A DNA stretch of 53,005 bases from an unicellular cyanobacterium SU3. GTDB lineage: Bacteria; Cyanobacteriota; Cyanobacteriia; Cyanobacteriales; Microcystaceae. The translations under genes and the position numbers were made by a program. The notes under the pieces were generated by a model that was given only the letters and a program-made list of their open reading frames with translations, made no database searches and was not told the DNA's origin. Where the stretch lies: positions 1 through 53,005 of the forward strand of contig NETF01000171.1 of NCBI GenBank assembly GCA_002172675.1, given 5' to 3'. Below are positions 10,723 to 19,006 of this stretch, piece by piece; position 1 is the first letter of the stretch, and every line of letters begins with the position of its first letter.

Positions 10723-10891
10723 GGGCTTGCGTATTGCATCTTTTATCATAGCACAAATGTAACGAGAGACAATAAAATCGACTAATCACTCATTTTTTTG
10801 AACTGAGAAAGAGAATATTGAGGAGTCTCGGACACATTTTTTCAAGAAGCAAGATATAATTTGTTACAAAAGCGTTAACAAAGTTTATCAG

Positions 10892-11212
10892 ATGAGTAAT
10901 CCTGTTCTTCACGCCTTCTTTTTAGGCCGAGCCTTTGCTGAAGTCCTCAGCGAGAAAGTAGAAGAGTCCTTAACCGAAGCTCTAAGCGAGTTAGGAAAAT
11001 TTGATGCTGAACAAAGGGAAAACCTTCGTCAGTTTATCGAAGAAGTCCAACTAAGAGCAGAAAGAGAAGCGGCTCAAGGCAATACTACCACTACAACCAC
11101 ACCCGCCGATAATGGATCTTCTGTGGATCTTCAAGAAACCATCGACGACCTACGGGCAGAAATTGCTCGTCTCAAAGCAGAATTAAAGAATTATCGCAAT
11201 ACAAAAGCATAA
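10892..11212 (+). CDS. Conserved cyanobacterial DUF6825-like protein
   Basis: A 106-residue soluble protein. It begins with the conserved [37 protein letters not shown] and continues with an amphipathic helix rich in Glu/Arg, a Thr/Pro linker (about 64-75) and a short C-terminal coiled coil ([20 protein letters not shown]). I associate it with the DUF6825 family of cyanobacteria and plastid-bearing eukaryotes. Its function is not established to my knowledge. It stands about 60 bases upstream of the ABC1-kinase gene on the same strand and could be co-transcribed with it. Confidence 0.7.
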   Translation: MSNPVLHAFFLGRAFAEVLSEKVEESLTEALSELGKFDAEQRENLRQFIEEVQLRAEREAAQGNTTTTTTPADNGSSVDLQETIDDLRAEIARLKAELKNYRNTKA

Positions 11213-11274
11213 TTCTCCTTTTAACTTTTAAATTTGTTATATAAGCTCAAATTAGTAGAACCCAAAGAAAGCGA

Positions 11275-13029
11275 GTGTCTGCCCTGTCATCAAACGCCAA
11301 ATCATCCCTAGTCAAGAAAAATGGTGCTTCTGTCCCCAGAAGCATTACCCAGTTAGAAACAGCTGAAAAATACCGTTGGAACCGCGAAAACTATTCGATT
11401 ACGCGCCGTCGTTTAGATATTTGGCGGTTCGTTCTCTCCTTGCTGTTCCGTTTTTGGCGCAATGGTAAAAAATGGAGCTATAAAGGGGGCTTTACAGAAG
11501 AAAAATTAGCCGGGAGACGGAAAATACAAGCAGTCTGGATACGGGAAAATTTGTTAAATTTGGGTCCGACCTTTATTAAAGTAGGACAATTGTTCTCAAC
11601 ACGGGCGGATTTATTCCCCATTGAATATGTTGAAGAACTTTCTAAACTACAAGATGAAGTGCCGGCCTTTACATACGAACAAGTCAGCAAAATTGTTGAA
11701 AAAGACTTAGGTAAACCATTATCTAAGCTGTTTCGGAATTTTGACCCTGTTCCCATTGCTGCAGCTAGTTTAGGTCAAGTTCATAAAGCCAAACTCCATT
11801 CTGGGGAAGAAGTAGTCGTTAAGATACAACGGCCTGGTCTTCAGCAATTGTTTACCATTGATCTCGCTATTCTGAAAAAAATAGCCTATTATTTCCAAAA
11901 CCACCCAAGATGGGGGAAAGGACGGGACTGGATCGGTATTTATGAAGAATGTTGTAAAATTCTTTGGCAAGAAACTGACTATCTCAATGAAGGGCAAAAC
12001 GCTGATACGTTTCGGCGCAACTTTAGAGGCGAAAATTGGGTAAAAGTGCCGAGGGTATACTGGCGGTATACGTCCCCCCGTGTGCTTACTTTAGAGTACC
12101 TTCCAGGGATTAAAATTAGTCATTATGAAGGATTAGAGGCTGCGGGGTTAGATCGTAAGTTATTGGCGAAGCTAGGGGCAAAAGCTTATTTATGTCAATT
12201 GCTTAACGATGGCTTTTTCCATGCTGATCCTCACCCTGGCAATATTGCCGTAGATACCGATGGATCGTTAATTTTTTATGATTTTGGCATGATGGGGCGC
12301 ATCAACACCAATGTTCGCGAAAAGTTAATGGATACCCTCTTTGGTATTGCTCAAAAAGACGGCGATCGCGTGGTATCTGCTTTAATTTCCTTGGGTGCAT
12401 TAAGTCCTACCGATGACATGGGACCGGTGCGTCGTTCCGTGCAGTTCATGTTAGATAACTTCATGGACAAACCCTTTGAAGAACAATCGATTGCTGCGAT
12501 TAGCGATGATTTATATGAAATTGCTTACGATCAGCCGTTTCGGTTTCCTGCTACCTTCACCTTTGTGATGCGAGCGTTTTCTACCTTAGAAGGGGTCGGT
12601 AAAGGCTTAGATCCTAATTTTAATTTTATGGAGGTCGCTCAACCTTTTGCCTTAGACCTAGTGGCAGATATGGACGGAAGTACGGGTAATAGCATCATAG
12701 ACGAAATTACTCGTCAGGCAACTCAAGTCAGTAACACAGCTTTGGGTTTACCGCGACGCATTGACGATACCATAGAAAAATTAGATCGGGGTGATATTAA
12801 ATTAAGAGTACGGTCTGTTGAATCAGATCGTTTATTACGCCGTCTCAATATGATGCAAATGGCTACAAATTACAGTGTGTTTTTCAGCGCGTTTGTCATT
12901 TGTGGTACCCTCTTATTTATTAATGGTTATATCAAAATTGCAGTCGTAGCATTTGTGTTGGGGTTAGTTCCTGCCTGGGGGTTTATTCGTCTCCTGCGTC
13001 GCATTAATCGTTTAGATAAAATGTTTTAG
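11275..13029 (+). CDS. ABC1/AarF/UbiB atypical kinase family protein
   Basis: A 584-residue protein of the ABC1K family, which in photosynthetic organisms acts on prenyl-quinone and tocopherol metabolism and on thylakoid stress responses. Seen are the family-specific KxGQ element (IKVGQLFSTR), the Ala-rich nucleotide loop AAASLGQVHKAKL, the VVVKIQRPG lysine strand, the catalytic HADPHPGNI, and the metal-binding YDFGMMG. Two hydrophobic segments near the C-terminus (about 535-575) probably anchor it in the membrane. The start is taken at a GTG, giving VSALSSNAK; the N-terminal 20 residues are poorly constrained. Confidence 0.9.
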   Translation: MSALSSNAKSSLVKKNGASVPRSITQLETAEKYRWNRENYSITRRRLDIWRFVLSLLFRFWRNGKKWSYKGGFTEEKLAGRRKIQAVWIRENLLNLGPTFIKVGQLFSTRADLFPIEYVEELSKLQDEVPAFTYEQVSKIVEKDLGKPLSKLFRNFDPVPIAAASLGQVHKAKLHSGEEVVVKIQRPGLQQLFTIDLAILKKIAYYFQNHPRWGKGRDWIGIYEECCKILWQETDYLNEGQNADTFRRNFRGENWVKVPRVYWRYTSPRVLTLEYLPGIKISHYEGLEAAGLDRKLLAKLGAKAYLCQLLNDGFFHADPHPGNIAVDTDGSLIFYDFGMMGRINTNVREKLMDTLFGIAQKDGDRVVSALISLGALSPTDDMGPVRRSVQFMLDNFMDKPFEEQSIAAISDDLYEIAYDQPFRFPATFTFVMRAFSTLEGVGKGLDPNFNFMEVAQPFALDLVADMDGSTGNSIIDEITRQATQVSNTALGLPRRIDDTIEKLDRGDIKLRVRSVESDRLLRRLNMMQMATNYSVFFSAFVICGTLLFINGYIKIAVVAFVLGLVPAWGFIRLLRRINRLDKMF

Positions 13030-13111
13030 ATGCGGCCCTTGAGTTAAGCGAACGTAGATTACTTCTAACTCCTGATGACTTAACTTTTAAGTGCTAATTT
13101 CTCTGATAACA

Positions 13112-13126
13112 CTTCCCTTTTGGGAA
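13112..13126 (+). terminator. Short hairpin after the ABC1 kinase gene
   Basis: CTTCCC-TTT-GGGAAG-type hairpin in the gap before the aminotransferase gene, without a good U tract. It may be a weak terminator or a processing site. Confidence 0.3.
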
Positions 13127-13162
13127 GAAATTTGCTTTCATAAGTAAAAACCTTTGGTTAAG

Positions 13163-14299
13163 ATGCCAGTGAATACTATTCCCCCGGTTGATTTAGTTCG
13201 TCAATATAAACTAATTAGTGACGAAATTGATAGTGCTGTCCTTGAAGTTGTACGCTCCGGTCGTTATATCGGTGGTGCAGTTGTCAGTGACTTTGAAAAG
13301 GAATTGGCTCAATATGTCGGTAGTTCTTACTGTGTTAGCTGTAATTCGGGAACGGATGCCCTTTATTTAGCCTTAAAAGTCTTAAATATTGGTCCGGGGG
13401 ATGAAGTGATCACCACACCTTTTACCTTCATTGCCACAGCAGAAACTATCAGTTTAGTAGGAGCAAAACCCGTTTTTGTCGATATTGAGCGCGATACCTT
13501 TAATATTGATGTCGAAACCATAGAATCAGCTATTACCCCCCAAACGAAAGCGATTATCCCTGTTCATCTTTTTGGTCAACCAGTGAACATGAGTCAGTTA
13601 ATGGAAATTGCTCAAAAGCATAATCTTTACGTAATTGAAGACTGCGCCCAAGCTACCGGAGCAAAATGGGGAGACGAGATTGTCGGGAGTATAGGGCATA
13701 TTGGTTGTTTTAGCTTCTTTCCTACCAAAAATTTAGGAACTTGTGGGGATGGTGGGGCGATTACTACGGATGATGAAGCGATCGCCCATAAGATAAAAGT
13801 GATTAAAGAACATGGTTCAGCACAGCGATATTATCACGATGTTGTCGGAATTAATAGTCGTCTTGACAGCATTCAAGCAGCTATTTTACAGATTAAATTA
13901 CGTTATCTTAATCGATGGAATGAGCAGAGAAGAGAAATTGCTTATCGATATCATCAACTATTAGCACCTGTTCGAGGGATACAAGTTCCTCAAGAAATTA
14001 AAGGAGGGTATCATGTCTGGAATCAATACACCATTTTAGTTGAGAATAAAAGTAATCAAGACATAACAACAAGAGATAATTTGAGAGAAAAGCTACAAGA
14101 AAAAGGGATTATTTCTATGATTTATTATCCTATTCCCTTACATTTACAAAAAGTCTATCAAAATTTAGGATATAAAACCGCAGATTTTCCTGTTACTGAA
14201 CAAGTTGCTAAAGAAGTATTATCTTTACCGATGTTTCCTGATATTTCCCCTGAAGAACAAGAACAAGTTACTTATGCTTTGAAGGATTATTGCAGTTAA
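13163..14299 (+). CDS. DegT/DnrJ/EryC1/StrS family PLP-dependent aminotransferase
   Basis: A 378-residue sugar aminotransferase-type enzyme. These proteins use PLP to aminate keto-sugars for surface polysaccharide or glycan synthesis. The PLP region is clear: SCNSGTDALYLAL near residue 60, EDCAQATGA around 160, and CFSFFPTKNLG with the Schiff-base Lys at about 190, followed by GDGGAITT. The N-terminus PPVDLVRQYKLI and the C-terminal TEQVAKEVLSLPMFP are standard. I choose the ATG at 13163 over an upstream TTG. No other sugar-pathway gene is adjacent, so its substrate is unknown. Confidence 0.9.
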   Translation: MPVNTIPPVDLVRQYKLISDEIDSAVLEVVRSGRYIGGAVVSDFEKELAQYVGSSYCVSCNSGTDALYLALKVLNIGPGDEVITTPFTFIATAETISLVGAKPVFVDIERDTFNIDVETIESAITPQTKAIIPVHLFGQPVNMSQLMEIAQKHNLYVIEDCAQATGAKWGDEIVGSIGHIGCFSFFPTKNLGTCGDGGAITTDDEAIAHKIKVIKEHGSAQRYYHDVVGINSRLDSIQAAILQIKLRYLNRWNEQRREIAYRYHQLLAPVRGIQVPQEIKGGYHVWNQYTILVENKSNQDITTRDNLREKLQEKGIISMIYYPIPLHLQKVYQNLGYKTADFPVTEQVAKEVLSLPMFPDISPEEQEQVTYALKDYCS

Positions 14300-14301
14300 A
14301 A

Positions 14302-14460
14302 TCAACTTATAGTCTTGTCTAAGTGATGGAAGAGAGTAATTACGTCAATATCACTCCAAATGGTACGAAATTTTATATGAAGGGGTAAAATCGAATTAGG
14401 TTGAACTTTTTGAATCTTTGTTGCTTTTATCCCAAAGTCTTTATAGCTAGAATTGATGGT
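14302..14460 (-). pseudogene. Open minus-strand stretch, possible gene remnant
   Basis: A stop-free stretch of about 52 codons read leftward and ending at TGA (14302-14304). It has a protein-like composition: KVQPNSILPLHIKFRTIW followed by SDIDVITLFHHLDKT. There is no ATG, and an in-frame stop lies immediately upstream, so at most the C-terminal end of a decayed gene remains. No family recognised. Confidence 0.2.
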
Positions 14461-14724
14461 TCATACTCGATGTAATCCTGTAATCTTTATTTTATCTTTC
14501 TTTGATCAGTTTAGATGATTGAGTGAACTCATTATCAGTCGATCACAAGGTTAATTTTAGATAAGCGATCGCCAGCAAGATTCATAACTTTTCGTTATCT
14601 TGAATTAAAATTAGTAGAAATTAAATTTCCCTAACCTCTTACTGTTTCTTAGGAATTTAAAGATTATTATAGGGAAAGAGATTTTTCTTGATTGACAACC
14701 ATATAAAAAGATAGGCAACCCTTA
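14461..14724. other. Intergenic region upstream of leuD
   Basis: AT-rich, with one HIP1 octamer near 14566. It would contain the leuD promoter, but no motif stands out. Confidence 0.4.
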
Positions 14725-15315
14725 ATGAACGAAGTGAAGTTGATTTCTGGGCAAGGTATTCCCTTAGTAGGAGACGATATTGATACTGATCGCATTATTC
14801 CGGCACGATTTTTACGATGCGTCACCTTTGATGGTTTAGGAGAGCAAGTTTTTGCCGATGATCGCACCCAACTTAAAGGAGAACATCCTTTTGATCAATC
14901 CCAATATCAAGACGCTAATATTTTAGTGGTCAATGCTAACTTTGGCTGTGGATCATCACGGGAACACGCCCCTCAAGCTATTATACGATGGGGAATAGAA
15001 GCTATTATCGGAGAAAGTTTTGCCGAAATCTTTTTCGGTAACTGTATTGCCAATGGTGTTCCTTGTGTTACCGCATCTCCTGAAGCCATTAAAACGTTAC
15101 AAAGCAAACTACAAACTAACCCCCAGACTCAAATTACCTTAGATTTAGCAGCCAAACAAGTAAAATGTAATGATTGGGTCGCAACAATTTTTATGGGAGA
15201 AGGATCTCGTCAAATGCTTCTTGAAGGAACATGGGACAGTTGTAGTCAGTTAATTCAAAATCCAGCTCAGATTAAACAGACAACGCAAAAATTACCCTAT
15301 CTTGCTTGGCAATAA
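14725..15315 (+). CDS. leuD: 3-isopropylmalate dehydratase small subunit
   Basis: Small (swivel-domain) subunit of isopropylmalate isomerase, which converts 2- to 3-isopropylmalate in leucine biosynthesis. The 196-residue length is normal. Diagnostic sequences are [15 protein letters not shown] at the N-terminus and the substrate-recognition loop [13 protein letters not shown] at about 73-85, followed by [18 protein letters not shown]. The large subunit leuC is not in this window. Starts at an ATG; no neighbour is clearly co-transcribed. Confidence 0.96.
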   Translation: MNEVKLISGQGIPLVGDDIDTDRIIPARFLRCVTFDGLGEQVFADDRTQLKGEHPFDQSQYQDANILVVNANFGCGSSREHAPQAIIRWGIEAIIGESFAEIFFGNCIANGVPCVTASPEAIKTLQSKLQTNPQTQITLDLAAKQVKCNDWVATIFMGEGSRQMLLEGTWDSCSQLIQNPAQIKQTTQKLPYLAWQ

Positions 15316-15423
15316 AAGGTATAAAGTCAATGGGGAAATAATGAGGGGATAGAATAAAAATTAAAATTTTTGTTTATTCCTCGCCTATCCCTAACAAATC
15401 AAATTACAGTAATTGTAAAAACA

Positions 15424-16386
15424 TTGGATGTCGAAGCATTAATCTGGCAATATAGTCAAGGAAAAAGAGATTTTAGTCGGCTAGACCTTCAGCGAATAGA
15501 GTTAATTAGAGAAAAGCTCATGGAGGTCAATTTTAGCCGAACTGCTTTAGATTGGGCTAATTTAAGTGGCACAGATTTAACTAAAGCAAACTTAAACCGT
15601 GCTGAGTTAGCTTATGGTCGCTTGATTAGTGCTACGTTAGTCAGTGCTGATTTATCTGGGGCGAATCTAAGTCATGCTGACCTCAGTTGGGTAGATTTAG
15701 AAAATGCTAGTTTAGTCAGTGCTGATTTATCTGGAGCGAATCTTAAACAAGTTAATCTGAGTGATGCTGATCTCAGGGGAGCTAATTTAAGTGAGGCTAA
15801 CTTGACTGGGGCTATTTTAAATAGAGCGCAATTAAGTCGCGTTGATCTCAGTGGGGCAAATTTAACAGGCGTTGATCTCAGTGGGGCAAATTTAAGTCGT
15901 GCTAATCTCAGTGGTGCAGACCTCAGAGAAGTGGACTTAACCAACGCTAATCTTTATAAAGCGGATATTAGTGACAGCAAACTACATAATCTTGATCTTC
16001 AAGAGGCATTTTTACAAAGAGCCGATTTTAGTCGAGCTAATTTAAAAGGAGCAAATTTAAGCGGAGCGGTTTTACGAGAAGTTACTCTTAATCTCGTTGC
16101 TTTATCTGAGTTTAATGTACAGGCTACCAGTTTAGCAGCTGAAACTGATTTAAGCGCTGCTAATCTCCAAAACGCAAACTTGAAAGGGGCAATTTTACGT
16201 CATGCGAATTTAGGATATGGGTTGCTTTATCGAACACTTTTAAACGATAGTATTTTGCGTGGCGCGAATTTAATTGATGCGTCTTTACGAGAGGGCGATT
16301 TTCGTAATGCTAATTTTCGTAATAGTAACATTAGTAATATTAATCTAACTGAAGCCACGATGCCTGATGGTAGTATCCATCCCTAA
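15424..16386 (+). CDS. Pentapeptide-repeat protein
   Basis: About 320 residues, nearly all made of A(D/N)LXX pentapeptides, for example ANLSG, ADLSG and ANLKG. They run with one short interruption near residues 230-245, where the pattern changes to NLVALSEFNVQ. Such proteins fold as right-handed quadrilateral beta-helices; functions range from DNA mimicry to unknown roles, and cyanobacteria encode many. There is no suitable ATG before codon 49. Homologue-like beginnings (MDVEALIWQYSQGKRDF) suggest the TTG at 15424; another TTG at 15370 would add 18 residues. No signal peptide, so probably cytosolic. Confidence 0.85.
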   Translation: MDVEALIWQYSQGKRDFSRLDLQRIELIREKLMEVNFSRTALDWANLSGTDLTKANLNRAELAYGRLISATLVSADLSGANLSHADLSWVDLENASLVSADLSGANLKQVNLSDADLRGANLSEANLTGAILNRAQLSRVDLSGANLTGVDLSGANLSRANLSGADLREVDLTNANLYKADISDSKLHNLDLQEAFLQRADFSRANLKGANLSGAVLREVTLNLVALSEFNVQATSLAAETDLSAANLQNANLKGAILRHANLGYGLLYRTLLNDSILRGANLIDASLREGDFRNANFRNSNISNINLTEATMPDGSIHP

Positions 16387-16483
16387 ACCAGTCATTTGAG
16401 AAGTTTGACAGGCTGTCTTTTGACGGATAATAAGACTCATCAGTACAATAGAATCCTCAAAAAGCTTTTTATTTCAATACATT

Positions 16484-16846
16484 ATGGTGTCTAGATTAAA
16501 CCCCGACGAATTAATTGATATGCAAGCGACAGGAGAATGTAGTCAGCCAAAAAAAAGGAAACTAATTTCCATTGGCATTACCCCTACGGGTTACATTTCT
16601 ATTGGTATTGCACCAATGGGAATTGTTGCTATTGGTATTGTACCGATGGGTTTTATTTCTTTTGGAACAGTGGCTATGGGAACTATCGCTGGTGGTTTAG
16701 TGAGCATGGGAGTAGTATCTGCTGGCTTAGAAACCATGTCTCTTGTCAACTTAGGTAGATGGCAAGTTGGCCCCGTTGAAATTCGCTCAGAACCCCATGA
16801 TCATACGAATCATGATAGTCATGATAGTCATCAGCATCACAACTAG
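16484..16846 (+). CDS. Gly-pentad repeat protein with His-rich tail
   Basis: A 120-residue protein of no named family known to me. After a polar start of about 27 residues it contains 14 consecutive five-residue units (about 28-97) with Gly at the last position of 13 units, of the form hydrophobic-hydrophobic-(S/A/P)-(I/M)-G, for example YISIG and IAPMG. The period of five suggests a beta-helix related in principle to pentapeptide repeats. The last 18 residues contain 7 His plus Asp, Asn and Ser, a likely divalent-metal-binding tail. It follows the classical pentapeptide-repeat gene by about 100 bases on the same strand. Confidence 0.7.
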   Translation: MVSRLNPDELIDMQATGECSQPKKRKLISIGITPTGYISIGIAPMGIVAIGIVPMGFISFGTVAMGTIAGGLVSMGVVSAGLETMSLVNLGRWQVGPVEIRSEPHDHTNHDSHDSHQHHN

Positions 16847-16890
16847 AAACTAGATTCAGTAGATCACAAAGTTGCTTGTTTAGACTGCAA

Positions 16891-16918
16891 GGGAGTGGGA
16901 AGCAGGGAGTAGGGGAGA
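16891..16918. repeat. Short G-rich tandem heptamer-like repeat
   Basis: Degenerate repeats of GGGAGT/GGGAAGC type, a simple-sequence element of the kind common in cyanobacterial intergenic regions. No function evident. Confidence 0.4.
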
Positions 16919-17044
16919 TTATGTTAAGTATTTGTAGCACAAATAATCTGTACCAACTCAGATTTTGACAGTTGGTTCAATTCTTCTGACCTTAGCTGCA
17001 TTCCTGGTTCACTTTGACCAGAAAACCAGGGGTTCAAGCCCCGT

Positions 17045-17100
17045 CCGTCTTGATGCAGTCGCTCCTTGATGGGAACCACCAAGACCACGCTGCATCGCTT
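17045..17100 (+). other. Left-end hairpin of a tnpB-bearing insertion sequence
   Basis: GATGCAG (17052-17058) pairs with CTGCATC (17090-17096), and an inner CTTGATGG/CCACCAAG stem closes the loop. It lies about 65 bases upstream of a tnpB start and fits the subterminal hairpins of IS200/IS605/IS1341-type elements. Confidence 0.55.
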
Positions 17101-17159
17101 TAGGACGCACAGTGTGAAAAACTGTGCTAAGATGATACTTCTGGGTTGAGTATCAATCA

Positions 17160-17867
17160 GTGTTTGTTCTCGAATACAAAGTCTATCGTGCGATTCGTTC
17201 TTACCAAAAGTTTAACAGACGTGGGTAGGGCAAGGTCAAAAAACCTTGACAACTCAATAACCGTGAAGATGGAAACCCTTCCCTCCCGATGATGGAGTGA
17301 CAGCATAACCCTTTTTTACGGAGAATGGTTATCAAAGTGAAAAAAGCAGGGTTAAACGGTGGTAATGATGAATCTGACATCAAATCCCATCTAGCATCTA
17401 ACTATGTGTATGAATAAGAACTTCCGTATGAAGTATCGTTATTGTAAACCAGCCTACGTAGATTATTGGCTGGAGACAAAAGGTCAACAAGCTAATGTAC
17501 TCGAAAAAGATAGAGTTTAACCAGAATCATCTACACAACTTCGGTACAGAGGAAGACACTAAGGTTAATAATATCGACATTGCCATGACCTCAAAACTGC
17601 AAAAGATAAGACTGGTACTCATGACAAGGAGCCATTGGAGAGAGGAGCGTAATGAGGTGAAAGTCTGTGCGATTCGTTCTGAAGCCTAGCCAGAATAGTG
17701 ACATATCTGGCTTAGGGTAACCCAAACAATACCAAATAGATGCCATCAATGAAGCCATTAGGACAACCCAATTGGTTCGCAATAAAGTGCTTCGATTTTG
17801 AATAGATAATCGTAATGTGGGAAAAACTGAGATGTTTCGGTACAATACTAGGTTGAGAAAGAAATAG
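17160..17867 (+). pseudogene. tnpB: Truncated tnpB (IS200/IS605-type) interrupted by a group II intron
   Basis: Exon 1 (17160-17187) begins GTG and reads VFVLEYKVY. After removal of 17188-17721 it joins in frame to exon 2, which reads PKQYQIDAINEAIRTTQLVR and then NKVLRF. This is the N-terminal region of IS605-type TnpB proteins. A TGA at 17799 replaces the Trp expected in RFWIDN; the frame then resumes with IDNRNVGKTEMFRYNTRLRKK before a TAG at 17865. Nothing of the RuvC nuclease core or zinc ribbon remains, so the gene is dead. The clean joining of the flanks is the main evidence for the intron. Confidence 0.75.
17188..17721 (+). mobile_element. ORF-less group II intron inside the tnpB relic
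   Basis: A 534-base element starting GTGCGATTCGTT, one base different from the first 12 bases of the por intron. The 3' part has a domain V-like segment (17645-17679: GAGCG...GTGAAAG...CGTTC, 35 bases) and a domain VI hairpin (AGCCAGA/TCTGGCT) with a likely branch-point A at 17714, seven bases before the terminal AC. The length fits domains I-VI without a maturase ORF. It would depend on a maturase supplied in trans. Domain V is one base longer than usual, and its 3' strand is atypical, so splicing competence is uncertain. Confidence 0.7.
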
Positions 17868-17975
17868 AGAAAAGTAATCAATGCGCGAATAAGTTAGCAT
17901 CAGAAAATTTTCCTGATATGGTGCAATCACTACGAAAAAAAGTTATTAATTGTTGTTTCCTAGTCATCCTAGAAA

Positions 17976-18983
17976 ATGAAAACTCTAGAACCTTTTAACC
18001 CTGAAAATTTTTTGATTTTAATTGTAGATGATATTCGCAAAAATTTACAATTATTGATCGAAATTCTTGATACATCAGGTTATGGAACAACCTTTGCTGT
18101 CTCAGGAAAACAAGCTTTAGAAAGAGTTGAGGTAACCGAACCCGACTTAATCTTATTAGATTTAATGATGCCAGAAATGAATGGGATAGAAGTTTGTAAA
18201 AGACTAAAAAACAACCCAAAAACAAAACAAATTCCTATTATTTTTTTAACAGCAGCTACTGAAACCAATTATCTCGTTAGTGCTTTTGAAGCAGGGGCGG
18301 TTGACTATGTGACTAAACCCTTTAAAACCCCTGAACTTTTAGTTAGAGTCAAAACCCATTTAGACCTAAAAAAAACCAAAGATGATCTAATCCAAGCCTA
18401 TGAAGAAATGCAACGAATTGCAACCACTGACGAATTAACAGGAATACCTAATCGTCGCTCAATTTTTAGTATCGGCAAACAAGAATTTGAGCGCAGTCAA
18501 CGATATAATTCTCCTTTTTCTATATTAATGATTGATATTGATAAATTTAAGAGTATTAATGATACTCATGGTCATGATATAGGAGACGAAGCCCTAAAAA
18601 TGATGGTCAAAGTTATTTTAAACTGTCTGCGAAAAGTAGACTATATTGGACGACTTGAAACAGAAGAAGAAGCTTTAGCTAAAAAAGGTCATTTAGGAAG
18701 ATTAGGAGGAGAAGAATTTGTGGTTATTTTGCCCCATACTGATCTAAAAGGGGCTTACAAAGCAGCCCAAAGAGTTTGTGATGCTATGCCAACAGAAACC
18801 TTGCAAGTAAAAGATGAAACTGTTAGCATTACAGTGAGTATTGGAGTAGCCACTTATGATCCAAAGGATAACAAAATAGACGATATTCTCAAACGGGCTG
18901 ATTTAGCACTTTTTGGGGCTAAGAAAAACGGAAGAAATCGAGTGGCTCTTATGCACGACGAGCAGTTAAAAATAAGCCAATAA
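17976..18983 (+). CDS. Response regulator with GGDEF (diguanylate cyclase) domain
   Basis: A 335-residue REC-GGDEF protein, expected to make cyclic di-GMP under control of phosphorylation. The receiver domain (about 12-125) has the acidic pair DD18-19, phospho-acceptor Asp62 in LLDLMMP, Thr92 and Lys114 (KPF). The GGDEF domain (about 150-330) carries the metal-site IDIDKFK and an active-site GGEEF at 244-248. An RKVD sequence at 219-222 has the form of the inhibitory I-site. However, 16 residues (227-242) are inserted between YIGR and LGGEEF, separating the I-site from the active loop. No kinase gene is adjacent. Confidence 0.9.
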   Translation: MKTLEPFNPENFLILIVDDIRKNLQLLIEILDTSGYGTTFAVSGKQALERVEVTEPDLILLDLMMPEMNGIEVCKRLKNNPKTKQIPIIFLTAATETNYLVSAFEAGAVDYVTKPFKTPELLVRVKTHLDLKKTKDDLIQAYEEMQRIATTDELTGIPNRRSIFSIGKQEFERSQRYNSPFSILMIDIDKFKSINDTHGHDIGDEALKMMVKVILNCLRKVDYIGRLETEEEALAKKGHLGRLGGEEFVVILPHTDLKGAYKAAQRVCDAMPTETLQVKDETVSITVSIGVATYDPKDNKIDDILKRADLALFGAKKNGRNRVALMHDEQLKISQ

Positions 18984-19006
18984 TTAGGGACTGGGCAATT
19001 CTATAG

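Noticed and set aside
15672-15944. Minus-strand ORF inside the pentapeptide-repeat gene
   Set aside because: Its repetitive Leu/Arg/Ser composition is a shadow of the codon-biased repeats on the plus strand.
16990-17055. tRNA-like T-arm (GGGGTTCAAGCCCC) suggesting a tRNA gene
   Set aside because: No matching 5' acceptor, D-arm or anticodon arm can be placed upstream. The sequence leads into the left-end hairpin of the tnpB element and is better explained as part of it.
17495-17689. Small ORF inside the ORF-less intron as a possible maturase remnant
   Set aside because: The translation has no reverse transcriptase or maturase motif and overlaps the structural 3' domains of the intron.
17667-17960. 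Start of a second, tandem group II intron at the repeated GTGCGATTCGTTCT
   Set aside because: The following bases form a domain VI hairpin and then tnpB exon 2, not domain I, so the repeat lies inside domain V of the first intron.
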